DNA of 64,000 nucleotides from Allopusillimonas ginsengisoli (GTDB lineage Bacteria; Pseudomonadota; Gammaproteobacteria; Burkholderiales; Burkholderiaceae_B): NCBI RefSeq assembly GCF_004153455.1, contig NZ_SDQE01000006.1, positions 62,001 to 126,000 of the forward strand, read 5' to 3'. Shown piece by piece: positions 37,003 to 46,014 of this stretch (position 1 is its first letter; each line of letters starts with the position of its first letter). The notes under the pieces were generated by a model. It saw only the letters and a program-made list of their open reading frames with translations, ran no database searches and was not told where the DNA came from. The position numbers and the translations under genes were made by a program.

Positions 37003-37881
37003 ATGAACGCACACACCACTCCCGCCCTGCCCGAACCTGATCAAATGACGGCTCAACTGACCACTGCGCTGCCAAGATTCAGGCGGGTCTCGTGGGTGCA
37101 GTCCACAATCTCAACCAATGCGGACCTCATGGCACTCGCACGCGCCGAACAAGGCCAACTGGCGCGTCCCTGGCTGCTGGGCGCGCACCTGCAGGAAAGA
37201 GGCCGTGGACGGGGAGGCCGCAGCTGGCAAAACCGGGCCGGCGCCAATCTGATGTTTTCCTGCGCTTTCGATGTGTTCCTGCCCCCGCGCCGCCTGCCGA
37301 CGCTCTCGCCGCTGGTTGGCGTGGCCGCCTGCGAAGCATTGCGCGGGCTGCTCTCCCCGGCGCAACGCTTGAATCTGACGATGAAATGGCCCAATGATAT
37401 CCAGTGGCGAGACGCCAAACTGGCGGGCATCCTCGTTGAAACCACACGCGCCGGCGCCTCGCGCCTGTCTCCCGACCATTACGTAGCCATCATAGGCATG
37501 GGCATCAACCTCGAAGACGCCCGCGCACTGAGCCAATCGCTCAATCGCCGTGTCGCGGACTGGTCCGAAATCACACGCGAAGACAACCAGGCGTTCCGGG
37601 CCGGCCCCGCCCAGATCACTGCCAAGATTGCCACAGCCTGGTATGACAGCTTGAACGATGTAACGGCGCATGGATTTGATTCGCTTCCGGCGCGTTATGC
37701 CAACGTGGACGCCCTGACAGGGCAGCCTGTCCACATCCTTGATCAGGACAAGTTGATCATGGCGGGGATCGCCAGCGGCATCGACAGCCAGGGGCAGTTG
37801 CTCCTGCGCACTCCCGAAGGCGAAACGGCCATCAATGTCGGAGAGGTCTCCGTCCGGCCACGCCAGGAATATCCACGATGA
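37003..37881 (+). CDS. birA: Biotin--[acetyl-CoA-carboxylase] ligase
   Basis: Attaches biotin to the acetyl-CoA carboxylase carrier protein. It has 292 residues and no N-terminal helix-turn-helix, so it is a monofunctional ligase rather than a repressor. The biotinyl-AMP loop is ERGRGRGGRSW (about 65-74), followed by MKWPNDIQW near 127 and KLAGILVE. Its stop overlaps the coaX start as ATGA, an arrangement also known from Bordetella. Confidence 0.94.
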   Translation: MNAHTTPALPEPDQMTAQLTTALPRFRRVSWVQSTISTNADLMALARAEQGQLARPWLLGAHLQERGRGRGGRSWQNRAGANLMFSCAFDVFLPPRRLPTLSPLVGVAACEALRGLLSPAQRLNLTMKWPNDIQWRDAKLAGILVETTRAGASRLSPDHYVAIIGMGINLEDARALSQSLNRRVADWSEITREDNQAFRAGPAQITAKIATAWYDSLNDVTAHGFDSLPARYANVDALTGQPVHILDQDKLIMAGIASGIDSQGQLLLRTPEGETAINVGEVSVRPRQEYPR

Positions 37882-38690
37882 AGACACTACTGATCGATGC
37901 GGGCAACTCGCGCATCAAGTGCGGCTGGGCAGATGCCCAGACCGGCGTACGCGATCCCGACACGCTCGCCATTGGCCACGGCGAGCTCGATCAGCTCGCC
38001 GCCTGGCTGCACGCCAGCGCGAACCATGCAGCATCGCAAGCCATCGGCGTCAATGTGGCGGGGCCAGAGCTCGCAGACCGGCTACAGGCGATGCTTCAGG
38101 CACGCCTAGGGCTGAGCGTACACTGGATAGGCAGCGAACCGCAGGCTGCAGGCGTGCGCAATGCCTACATCAACCCGGCACAACTGGGCGCGGATCGCTG
38201 GGTATCCATGATCGGCATGGCCACGCATGCCGAGACGGGCCTTCCCCTGATGCTTGCCAGCTTTGGCACCGCCACCACCATCGATACGCTGGCGCTGGAC
38301 GATCAAGGCACACTGGCCTTTCAGGGCGGCCTGATCTTTCCCGGCCCTATGCTGATGCGGGACAGCCTTGCATCCGGTACCGCCAATCTTCCTATGGCGC
38401 AGGGTGCCGCGACTGCGTACCCTCTGGATACGCATGGAGCCATTACCAGCGGTATCGCTGCCGCACAGGCTGGCGCGCTCCTGCGCCAATGGCGAGAAGG
38501 GCTGGAACGCTATGGGCGCGCCCCGCGCGTTTTCTGCAGCGGCGGAGGATGGCCCATCGTAGACAATGAAGTACAACGCACCTTGGCGCGGGCGCAGGCT
38601 GATCTCGGGCAAGCGAGCGAACCCGCGACCTGGCTGAGCGCGCCCGTACTTGACGGGCTGGCACGGCTAACTGCTTTTGGAGGATGCTAG
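37878..38690 (+). CDS. coaX: Type III pantothenate kinase
   Basis: Phosphorylates pantothenate in the first step of coenzyme A synthesis. It has 270 residues of the ASKHA fold: IDAGNSRIKCGWA (phosphate 1), GADRWVSMIG and SFGTATTIDTL. In Bordetella the homologue is known as Baf. Translation is coupled to birA by a four-base overlap. Its 3' end overlaps, tail to tail by four bases, the small ORF on the other strand. Confidence 0.93.
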   Translation: MKTLLIDAGNSRIKCGWADAQTGVRDPDTLAIGHGELDQLAAWLHASANHAASQAIGVNVAGPELADRLQAMLQARLGLSVHWIGSEPQAAGVRNAYINPAQLGADRWVSMIGMATHAETGLPLMLASFGTATTIDTLALDDQGTLAFQGGLIFPGPMLMRDSLASGTANLPMAQGAATAYPLDTHGAITSGIAAAQAGALLRQWREGLERYGRAPRVFCSGGGWPIVDNEVQRTLARAQADLGQASEPATWLSAPVLDGLARLTAFGGC

Positions 38691-38860
38691 CGCGTTGGCT
38701 GGATAACCGTGGGCACACCTAGCGCAATGGCATTCTGGTGCCGTTCCGACAACTGGCGCGGTTCGCGGCCCTGCTCGCTGGGCGGAGGCCCAAAAAAACC
38801 CTGGCCAAACGCCAGTATGCCCAGATTGGCCAGCAGGATGATGAGAAACAGTGAACGCAT
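38687..38860 (-). CDS. Small signal-anchored protein antisense to the coaX end
   Basis: A 57-residue protein starting MRSLFLIILLANLGILAFGQG, a clear membrane anchor or signal peptide, followed by a polar PPPSEQGREPRQLSER tail. The sequence resembles the N-terminus of small SPOR-type proteins that follow coaX in Bordetella relatives, but no SPOR domain remains, so it may be a shortened copy. It converges with coaX, overlapping it by four bases. A start at 38890 is possible but less signal-like. Confidence 0.5.
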   Translation of the reverse strand: MRSLFLIILLANLGILAFGQGFFGPPPSEQGREPRQLSERHQNAIALGVPTVIQPTR

Positions 38861-38972
38861 AGAAGCAGTATAACGCGCAGGCTCGGGCATGAGAATTGCC
38901 TTGAAACATCAAACATGAGAATTCATCATGGCTTAACATCCACCTGCAGTACACATAAAGAGCTATCCAACC

Positions 38973-39809
38973 ATGAAGCCAATTCGTAAAGCAGTCTTTC
39001 CTGTCGCGGGCCTGGGCACCCGCTTTTTGCCGGCCACCAAGGCCATGCCCAAGGAAATGCTTCCCATCGTGGACAAGCCTTTGATCCAGTATGCCGTCGA
39101 GGAAGCGATTTCTGCCGGCATCACCGACCTCATCTTCATCACAGGCCGCAACAAACGTGCGATCGAAGACCACTTCGACAGAGTGCCCGAACTGGAGGCC
39201 GACCTCGAGGCCAAAAACAAACATGAGCTGCTGGAGATCGTGCGCAATATCATCCCGCCCAACGTCAACTGTATCTACACCCGGCAGTCAGCGCCGCTAG
39301 GCTTGGGCCACGCCGTGCTGTGCGCCGCGCCTATCGTCGGCAACGAGCCTTTCGCTGTGCTGCTGGCCGACGACCTGATCGACGCGAATGTGTCGGTTAC
39401 CCGCCAGTTGATCGACACCGCCCATCAACAAAACGGCAGCGTACTTGCCATACAAGAGGTGGCGCCCGAGAACACCCAGAAATACGGCATCATCTCAGGC
39501 GAGCGCATCGGCGCCAAAACGACCCGGCTCGCCGGCATCGTTGAAAAGCCCTCGCCCGAAAAAGCGCCGTCTACGCTTGCCGTGGTTGGCCGTTATGTGC
39601 TGGAACCCGAAATCTTCAAGCACCTGCGCCAGATCACGGCCGGCGTGGGCGGCGAGTTGCAACTGACTGATGGTATCGCCAGCCTGCTGCAGGAGAAAGC
39701 AGTATTCGGGCTGGAATATGACGGGATGCGGTACGACTGCGGCAGCAAGGCAGGCTTTTTTCATGCCACCATTGAATTAGGGCGCAAATACCACGGGCTC
39801 GAACACTGA
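38973..39809 (+). CDS. galU: UTP--glucose-1-phosphate uridylyltransferase
   Basis: Makes UDP-glucose for lipopolysaccharide and capsule. It has 278 residues. [21 protein letters not shown] is the nucleotide-binding motif, [13 protein letters not shown] the following signature, and [12 protein letters not shown] a later one. A one-base gap separates its stop from the stop of convergent waaA. It supplies precursors for the surface polysaccharide genes further right. Confidence 0.96.
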   Translation: MKPIRKAVFPVAGLGTRFLPATKAMPKEMLPIVDKPLIQYAVEEAISAGITDLIFITGRNKRAIEDHFDRVPELEADLEAKNKHELLEIVRNIIPPNVNCIYTRQSAPLGLGHAVLCAAPIVGNEPFAVLLADDLIDANVSVTRQLIDTAHQQNGSVLAIQEVAPENTQKYGIISGERIGAKTTRLAGIVEKPSPEKAPSTLAVVGRYVLEPEIFKHLRQITAGVGGELQLTDGIASLLQEKAVFGLEYDGMRYDCGSKAGFFHATIELGRKYHGLEH

Positions 39810-39810
39810 A

Positions 39811-41148
39811 TCACGGCCTGGCGCCGTGCTGCCTGATTTCATTCAATCCGGTCGTCACCCGTACAACTGCGCCGGCATGCTTCTGCACCCAATGCGTGCC
39901 GGCCTGGCCCATACGGCTTAAGCGCTGCGGATCATCCAGTAATTGCAGAGCCAGTTGCAAGGCCGCTTCGGCATTGGGCGCGCGCAGCGCGGCCCCCTCG
40001 TCCATGGCATCCACCACTGCCTGCTCAAAATTGCGCGTGTGGGGCCCCACAATGACCGGGGTTCCGATCGCGCAGGCCTCGATCAGGTTTTGCCCCCCCA
40101 GCGGCTGAAAGCTGCCTGCCACAACAGCGACCTGTGCCAACGCGTAATACCACAGCATCTCGCCCAGGCTGTCACCCAGCAGAACCGCCGTATTATTGCT
40201 GGCGCGCAGTGCTGTCGAACTGCAATCGCCAGCCTCTATCAATTGCGAGCGCCGTACATAGGAGATTCCCGCCTGCGACAGCTGCGTAGCCGCCGTGTCG
40301 AATCGCTCGGGATGACGCGGCACCAGACAGAACAATACCTGCTCGGAAAGGTTTTTGCCCTGTGCCCGTGCCCGCTTGACCTGTTTGCCCAGCGCCTTGA
40401 TGAACAGCTCGTCCTCGCCTTCGCGCGTACTGGCGATCACAATGACCTTGCGCTTTAACGCGGCGCCAAATTCGCGGCCGCGCTGGATCTTGTCTGCCGG
40501 CAGCGAAATATCGAACTTGAAATTGCCCGAGACCCTGACCGCCGATGCGCCGGCTTGCTCAAGCCGCTGGGCATCCTGTAGCGACTGCGCATAAACCGCA
40601 ACGAAACTGGCATAGGCTCGGCGCATGACACTGCCCAACCTCAAGCTCTGACGCAGCGCGTGATCCGAAAACCGGGCGCTTGCCAGCATCATGGGCACTC
40701 TCGCCTCTTGCGCGGCCGCCAGCAAGTTCGGCCACACCTCGCGCTCGATCAATATCCCGGCGCTGGGCCGGTAATGGGCAATAAAACGGCGCGTAGCGCC
40801 CGGAAAGTCGTACGGCAGCCATTGCTGAACCAACCGCCCGGCGGAGATGGCCTCCTGGAACACACGGGCGCCCTCTTGGCGGCCCGTTGTGGTCATGTGT
40901 GTCAACAGGACATCTTCGCCCTGCTCAAGCAAGGCATGCAGCAACGGTTGGGCAGCACGCGTTTCGCCCAGGCTGACCGCATGAATCCAAACCGGCGATC
41001 GAAGCGAGCTTGTACCGGTATAACGGCCGAACCGCACGCCCGAACACACCCCCCAATCGCCTCCAACACGCCGCGCACGCATGGCCATCCAGCCCAGCAG
41101 GCCTGGAGAGAGAACGCGTATGAGGGTGGTATAAAGAAAACGATTCAA
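39811..41148 (-). CDS. waaA: 3-deoxy-D-manno-octulosonic acid transferase
   Basis: Adds Kdo to lipid A at the inner membrane. The best start is TTG at 41148: the product then begins LNRFLYTTLIRVLSPGLLGWMAMRARR, a Kdo-transferase membrane anchor, and GGA stands six bases upstream. A start at 41199 would add 17 unrelated residues. Total 445 residues. WIHAVSLGETRAAQPLL is the N-terminal domain motif, and GGQNLIEACAIGTPVIVGPHTRNF the nucleotide-sugar site. waaC lies upstream on the same strand. Confidence 0.92.
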   Translation of the reverse strand: MNRFLYTTLIRVLSPGLLGWMAMRARRVGGDWGVCSGVRFGRYTGTSSLRSPVWIHAVSLGETRAAQPLLHALLEQGEDVLLTHMTTTGRQEGARVFQEAISAGRLVQQWLPYDFPGATRRFIAHYRPSAGILIEREVWPNLLAAAQEARVPMMLASARFSDHALRQSLRLGSVMRRAYASFVAVYAQSLQDAQRLEQAGASAVRVSGNFKFDISLPADKIQRGREFGAALKRKVIVIASTREGEDELFIKALGKQVKRARAQGKNLSEQVLFCLVPRHPERFDTAATQLSQAGISYVRRSQLIEAGDCSSTALRASNNTAVLLGDSLGEMLWYYALAQVAVVAGSFQPLGGQNLIEACAIGTPVIVGPHTRNFEQAVVDAMDEGAALRAPNAEAALQLALQLLDDPQRLSRMGQAGTHWVQKHAGAVVRVTTGLNEIRQHGARP

Positions 41149-41226
41149 GAATGGTCCGCCATCAGCCGTAAGGTTCGAATAATAAGCCGCGAACAACAAA
41201 AGGCCACTTGCACGGTTATCTGGCCA

Positions 41227-42225
41227 CTATGAGACGATATCACCACCCGTGAACTGGGCATGTGAAGAATCGTCAAAATCAAGCGCTTGTCCGATGGCAC
41301 TCAGCACGGTTTCCGCAGAAGGCGCGCTGCCGCGTTCGCCCAGGCTTGCCGTATACGCAGGTCCCTCGAGCGGTGTTCGCACAGGCGTGGATGCCTTGTA
41401 GATGCCTATGGTAGGCCGCCCCAGGCCGGCGGACAAATGTGTCAGGCCGCTATCCAGCCCCACCATGATGCGCGCACCTGCCAGCACCTTGGCCACATCC
41501 GTGAGGCTCATGCGCGGCAAAACCTCAGCCTGCTCATCGCCGGCCACGAGACTTTTCGCACGCGCGGTTTCGGCGGCATTGCCGGACAACAACTTGAGCG
41601 AAAGCCCATGCTCATGCAGGCGAGTAAACACGCGGTGCCAGTCGGCCTCGGGCCAGAGCTTGTCGTCCCGGCTGGCCGAGGGCATGATCACCGCATAGGG
41701 CATTACCGTCACGCCATTGGTGATGGCTTCCAGGCCAAAATCCGGAGAACCCTCGTAGACATAGCCAAACGCAGCGGCAGCCAGCTCGCGCTGGCGCGTT
41801 ACCGCAGGCTGCCAGAACTTCACTGTGTGTTTAACATCATAAAAAAACGAAGCCAGCGGCTCGCGCGCCGAGCGCAGATCCAGCCCGTGGCGTTGGCCGC
41901 GCGTCTGCCGTACCAGCCAAACAGATTTCATGAGCGCCTGCATATCCAGCACGATATCGTATTCGCGCTCGGACAGCTTTTGACGCAGCGCTGCGCGCTC
42001 CGCCCGGGTCTCAGCAGACCACCAATGTTTGCGCCAGCGGCGGTGCGCCACTGGAATGACCTCATGGACGGAGGGATGCCACGCCGGGATTTCGGCAAAA
42101 CCTTCTTCGACCACCCAGTCGATCTGTGCGCCTGGAACGTGGCGCGCGATGTCCGATATGGCCGGCAGCATATGCACCAGGTCGCCCAAGGAAGACGTGC
42201 GGACAATAAGGATTCGTTTCGTCAT
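41227..42225 (-). CDS. waaC: Lipopolysaccharide heptosyltransferase I
   Basis: Transfers L-glycero-D-manno-heptose to Kdo in the inner core. The ATG at 42225 gives MTKRILIVRTSSLGDLVHMLPAI, the family start, and 332 residues. MVGLDSGLTHLSAGLGRPTIGIYKASTP is the GT9 donor site. A longer frame to 42267 is rejected. It lies upstream of waaA, so the pair may form a core-LPS transcript. Confidence 0.92.
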   Translation of the reverse strand: MTKRILIVRTSSLGDLVHMLPAISDIARHVPGAQIDWVVEEGFAEIPAWHPSVHEVIPVAHRRWRKHWWSAETRAERAALRQKLSEREYDIVLDMQALMKSVWLVRQTRGQRHGLDLRSAREPLASFFYDVKHTVKFWQPAVTRQRELAAAAFGYVYEGSPDFGLEAITNGVTVMPYAVIMPSASRDDKLWPEADWHRVFTRLHEHGLSLKLLSGNAAETARAKSLVAGDEQAEVLPRMSLTDVAKVLAGARIMVGLDSGLTHLSAGLGRPTIGIYKASTPVRTPLEGPAYTASLGERGSAPSAETVLSAIGQALDFDDSSHAQFTGGDIVS

Positions 42226-42232
42226 GGGCGGA

Positions 42233-43162
42233 TTATAGGTTACGCCTGCGCCATTCCACCATGGCAATGGTTATCCCGCTCATACAAACAATGCCTATTC
42301 CCAGCCAGGATAGCCCGTCCGGAAACTGCCCCCAGATCAGCCAGCCCAGCGTTGCGGCACTGATAATCTGGAGGTAGACAAAGGGCGCAAGCAGGGAAGC
42401 GGGAGCGCACCGATACGCCTGGATCTGCAGCAAGTGCCCCAAGGCCCCCCAAAAGCCTGTCCCCAACAGTATCAGCCATTGCCAGCCAGACAATTGGACA
42501 AACGTGTGGATGACGTCGCCCCAGATAAACGGCAGCGCCAACAGCATCACCACACTACCCACCGCACCACTCCAGATCAGCGACGTATACGGATCGTCCA
42601 CGGCCACGCGCCGCGTTGTGATGTACTGAACGGAAAGAATACATGCCGTGAGCAAGCCGAACATAGTGCCCACATGATCCAGGCCGGAACCCGGACGGAC
42701 AACCACCAAAACCCCCAGGAAACCCACTCCCGCAGCCACCCAGCGCGATACGCGCATGGGCTCTTTCAGCACCCAGGGCGCAACCGCGAGCACCAACAAA
42801 GGCGCCAGGAAATTGATCGCGGTCGCCTGCGCTTGCGGCAAATAGTGCAGCGTGGTGAAAAACGACATGGTGGCCAGCAGCATGGACGCGCCACGCGCGG
42901 TTTGCGCCCAGGGCCGTTGACACCGGAGCATGCGCCAGCCCTTGGCAGGCACCACCAGCGCCAACACCAAAACCAGATGCACCAGGTAGCGAACCAGACA
43001 TAGCACCAGCAGGGGAACGCCCGTACCCATCACGTATTTGCCACTGGCGTCCAGCCCTGACAGCGCCCAGACCGAAGCCACCAGTAGACCGATGCCTGTT
43101 AAGGGCTGGACTGCCGCGCTTGCCAGCTTCATTCCGGCGCTGGCGCCCGCCGAAGGTTTCAT
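42233..43162 (-). CDS. EamA/DMT-superfamily transporter
   Basis: A 309-residue inner-membrane protein with about ten helices in two EamA repeats. Family-like stretches include RYLVHLVLVLAL, TLHYLPQAQATAINFLAPLLVLA and WLIWGQFPDGLSWLGIGIV. The first 20 residues are polar. It sits seven bases upstream of the waaC start and 5 bases after the gamma-carbonic anhydrase gene on the same strand. The substrate of such transporters (amino acids, metabolites, polyamines) cannot be assigned. Confidence 0.87.
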   Translation of the reverse strand: MKPSAGASAGMKLASAAVQPLTGIGLLVASVWALSGLDASGKYVMGTGVPLLVLCLVRYLVHLVLVLALVVPAKGWRMLRCQRPWAQTARGASMLLATMSFFTTLHYLPQAQATAINFLAPLLVLAVAPWVLKEPMRVSRWVAAGVGFLGVLVVVRPGSGLDHVGTMFGLLTACILSVQYITTRRVAVDDPYTSLIWSGAVGSVVMLLALPFIWGDVIHTFVQLSGWQWLILLGTGFWGALGHLLQIQAYRCAPASLLAPFVYLQIISAATLGWLIWGQFPDGLSWLGIGIVCMSGITIAMVEWRRRNL

Positions 43163-43167
43163 GCGTG

Positions 43168-43689
43168 TTAGAGGGGGGTCAAATCCGTTTTATAACGTGC
43201 AGCGCGCTCGGCATAGGTGCGGGCGTTCTTCAGCAAGCCTGCCACGTCGTCGTCGGACAGCGTCCGCACTACCTTGGCGGGCGCTCCCAGAATCAGCGAA
43301 CGTGGCGGAAACACCTTGCCCTCGGTGACCACCGCGCCCGCCCCTACCAGGCTTTCCTTGCCTATCACGGCATTGTTGAGGACGACCGCCTGGATGCCTA
43401 TCAGCGCACCGTCCTCGACAGTACAGCCGTGCAGCATGGCCTGATGGCCGATGGTGACGTCCTTGCCAATGGTGAGCGGACACCCAGGGTCGGTATGCAG
43501 TACCGCGCCTTCCTGCACGTTGGAGCCTTCTCCAACGATGATAGGCTCGTTGTCTCCGCGAATGACGGCCCCCGGCCAGATGCTGGTGCGGGCATGGAGT
43601 TCCGCCAAGCCAATAATGGTGGCTTCGGCGGCGATGAAGGCGGAATCGTGTATTTTAGGGGCGAGTTCGCCGAGTTTGTAGAGGGTCAT
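43168..43689 (-). CDS. Gamma-carbonic anhydrase-family hexapeptide protein
   Basis: A 173-residue left-handed beta-helix protein of the YrdA/PaaY type. The hexapeptide repeats start near residue 20 and include the metal-ligand histidines in VLHTDPGCPLTIG, TIGHQAMLHGC. GAPAKVVRTLSD is the conserved exit motif. Known members include weak carbonic anhydrases, carnitine-related CaiE and thioesterase partners. Two hairpin-forming palindromes lie just upstream of the start. Confidence 0.9.
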   Translation of the reverse strand: MTLYKLGELAPKIHDSAFIAAEATIIGLAELHARTSIWPGAVIRGDNEPIIVGEGSNVQEGAVLHTDPGCPLTIGKDVTIGHQAMLHGCTVEDGALIGIQAVVLNNAVIGKESLVGAGAVVTEGKVFPPRSLILGAPAKVVRTLSDDDVAGLLKNARTYAERAARYKTDLTPL

Positions 43690-43709
43690 ATTACAGGCGC
43701 GTTATGGTG

Positions 43710-43732
43710 GAACACAATGGGCATTTGTGTTC
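43710..43732. repeat. Palindrome in the leader of the gamma-carbonic anhydrase gene
   Basis: GAACACAA (43710-43717) and TTGTGTTC (43725-43732) are perfect inverted copies around a seven-base loop, 21 bases before the start at 43689. This could be an operator or a leader hairpin. No matching regulator is obvious. Confidence 0.5.
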
Positions 43733-43754
43733 GATGATACACCGCAGCGGAGTA

Positions 43755-43782
43755 GCGTGGCATCGCTTCAGCCATGCCACGC
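43755..43782. repeat. Second inverted repeat in the same gap
   Basis: GCGTGGCAT (43755-43763) and ATGCCACGC (43774-43782) pair perfectly with a ten-base loop. It lies after the stop of the acyltransferase gene at 43872 and may end that transcript, though no U-run follows. Confidence 0.45.
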
Positions 43783-43871
43783 CGCCCAGCGAGTCAGTTC
43801 GGCCACCCACACACGGCGACACCCTTGGCGATGTTGAACTCAGTGTCTCGAGGGGGGATTAAGTCTGCCAC

Positions 43872-45773
43872 TCATGGGATTAGGCGTTGTGAGCCGGAAA
43901 AAATGCGACCCAACTGCGTGCTTCCATATACATTCAGATGCTGATCGTCAAAGTAGACTGGTAGCCCATCGTACAGGCTGCGCTGAACGAAACGACCCAC
44001 CGCTGGTGTCAGGTCTACCCACTTGACTCCCGGAATACCCTCGACTGCCTGTTTCACTACCAGATTTGCCCTGCTGGCCTCGTCAGAGGGCTGGCGCTCA
44101 ATATGAAGACCAATTTTCTGAAAATGGGCCAGCCGGAACGGGGATATCGTCAGGCGAGGCACATCTGACAATATATATACGGGTACCGTCTGTGCAATCG
44201 TCGCCAGGGTGTCGGTCAATTTAGCCAGATAATCAGGATCCGCGGCATCTTCCGTCCATCCCAACTGAAATGCCCAGAAAGACGTGAAAACCACCGCATC
44301 ATACTGTGCATAATTTGCCAAAAAGTATTGTTTTAGCTCATTGCAAGGTTTCCTGGCGAATCCGGGTAACACTTGTTCGTCAAATTTAAACACGGGCGAA
44401 CACGAGCTCCCCGTAAGCACTCTTGCCGACCAACCCTCTGATCGGCCCACCACGTCCACAAATGCATTGAGCGAAGCCGCGTGCGAATCCCCAGTAACCA
44501 GGATGCGTGCCGGCTTGGTTGGATCGCCCCTCACACATCGTTTGTCGAAATTGCCATGGCAAACGTCCTCTCCGTAGCTCGTGAGTGCTAGGCCATGCCC
44601 ACCCTCAGTAGGGGACTGACCCGTGGTCGATTGAAGAAGCACCAACATCCCTGCCACTGGCAACAGGTAAAACCAGAAAAAAGCTCGCCCAAATGATATC
44701 CGTCGCCTGCGGGTCGTCTGCTCGACCCACGTATAGCTCAATCCGGCGAACAGGAATGCTGCTGCAATGGCCGTGAACTGCCATGACATCGGCAGGGCGT
44801 AACGCCCATAGACGTAGCGCATGTATGCGAGAACCGGCCAATGCCATAAATAGAGCGAGTAAGAAATCAGGCCGACAGCCACCATTGCCTTCAAACTGAG
44901 GAGCTTGCTGGCCCATGTACTCCGGTAGTTACTGCATTGCCCCAGATACAAGATTAACCCTGCACCCAGACAAGGTGCCAGCGCGTTATATCCGGGATAC
45001 ATCGACTCCTTGGTAAGCAAAAACATTGGGGCAATAATTAGCGCCAGGCCAGTCAATGAAAAAACGCCCGTCCACCGTGAGGACCTGGGCTGACCCAAGA
45101 ATGCAGCCAGCGCCCCGATCATCAGCTCGCCAAACCTCGACTGTAAAAGAAAATACAGATGCTCTCGAGATCCTGCTTGTTCCATTGCATACTGCGTCCA
45201 GACAAAACAAATCAGGATCAAACAACAGGCTACACCGGCAAAAAACCCACGGTGAACCCTGGATGAAAAGGCATTTAACCGGCGCATCGCGAAAAAAAGG
45301 CCGACAAGCGATAAGGGCCATAAAAAATAGAATTGCTCTTCGACTGACAAGGACCACATATGCAAAAGTGGAAGCTCATCTGAAGCCGCATCAAAATACC
45401 CTCGATCACGCGCAAAGAAGATGTTGGAGGCAAAAAAGGCGGCGTATCTTGCCGAGACAGCCAGATCGCGCATGTCCGCCGGGAGCAACAGCACCATGGC
45501 TATGGCAAGCGTGACGAATACAACCGTAAAAAACGCAGGCAGGATACGCATTATCCGTCTGGCATAGAATCGACCAAAGGAAAATGCGTGTGCATCCATC
45601 TCGCGAACGATAATCCGGGTGATGAGAAATCCCGATATCACGAAAAAAATGTCCACCCCGATATAGCCAGCGGGAATCAGACGGTAATCAATATGGAAGA
45701 AAAGCACCGAAAGTACGGCAACGGCACGTAGACCATCTATGTCTTTTCTGTATGTATTGCTATTGATGGACAC
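43872..45773 (-). CDS. AT3-SGNH acyltransferase (OafB-like)
   Basis: A 633-residue fusion. Residues about 1-370 form an acyltransferase-3 membrane domain with about ten helices, with DGLRAVAVLSVLFFH and RRIMRILPAF as hallmarks. Residues about 400-633 form a periplasmic SGNH domain: GDSHA with Ser430, and the C-terminal FDDQHLNVYGS containing the DxxH pair. Such proteins O-acetylate lipopolysaccharide O-units in the periplasm. It lies next to the polysaccharide locus, so O-antigen or core modification is likely. The acyl group and target are not predictable. Confidence 0.9.
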   Translation of the reverse strand: MSINSNTYRKDIDGLRAVAVLSVLFFHIDYRLIPAGYIGVDIFFVISGFLITRIIVREMDAHAFSFGRFYARRIMRILPAFFTVVFVTLAIAMVLLLPADMRDLAVSARYAAFFASNIFFARDRGYFDAASDELPLLHMWSLSVEEQFYFLWPLSLVGLFFAMRRLNAFSSRVHRGFFAGVACCLILICFVWTQYAMEQAGSREHLYFLLQSRFGELMIGALAAFLGQPRSSRWTGVFSLTGLALIIAPMFLLTKESMYPGYNALAPCLGAGLILYLGQCSNYRSTWASKLLSLKAMVAVGLISYSLYLWHWPVLAYMRYVYGRYALPMSWQFTAIAAAFLFAGLSYTWVEQTTRRRRISFGRAFFWFYLLPVAGMLVLLQSTTGQSPTEGGHGLALTSYGEDVCHGNFDKRCVRGDPTKPARILVTGDSHAASLNAFVDVVGRSEGWSARVLTGSSCSPVFKFDEQVLPGFARKPCNELKQYFLANYAQYDAVVFTSFWAFQLGWTEDAADPDYLAKLTDTLATIAQTVPVYILSDVPRLTISPFRLAHFQKIGLHIERQPSDEASRANLVVKQAVEGIPGVKWVDLTPAVGRFVQRSLYDGLPVYFDDQHLNVYGSTQLGRIFSGSQRLIP

Positions 45774-45938
45774 TGTCGAGAATTAGAGCCGGCGAATTTA
45801 TGAGGGGAATCCAACGCAACAGAAAGTTGCGCAAAATGAGATTCAGGGATCATACACGCAGCATGCCTCATCAATAAAGAGAAGTACTTGCTAACACTCC
45901 TTGTTCCTTACGGGATGATTCTTGTAACAGCGTGCACG

Positions 45939-45944
45939 TATAAT
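45939..45944 (+). promoter_or_regulatory. Likely -10 element for the wzz-like unit
   Basis: TATAAT at 45939-45944 is a perfect sigma-70 -10 hexamer 71 bases before the GTG start of the Wzz-like gene. A clear -35 box at the right distance is missing, so activation or an extended element may be needed. The rest of this 241-base gap holds only a short hairpin (GCAAC/GTTGC near 45814). Confidence 0.45.
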
Positions 45945-46014
45945 GTCATCGGTGTCCAGCAGCCCCTGCGGGCCACCCCCGTCCTGACGACAACATATTA
46001 TTCCCGGAGCTAGA

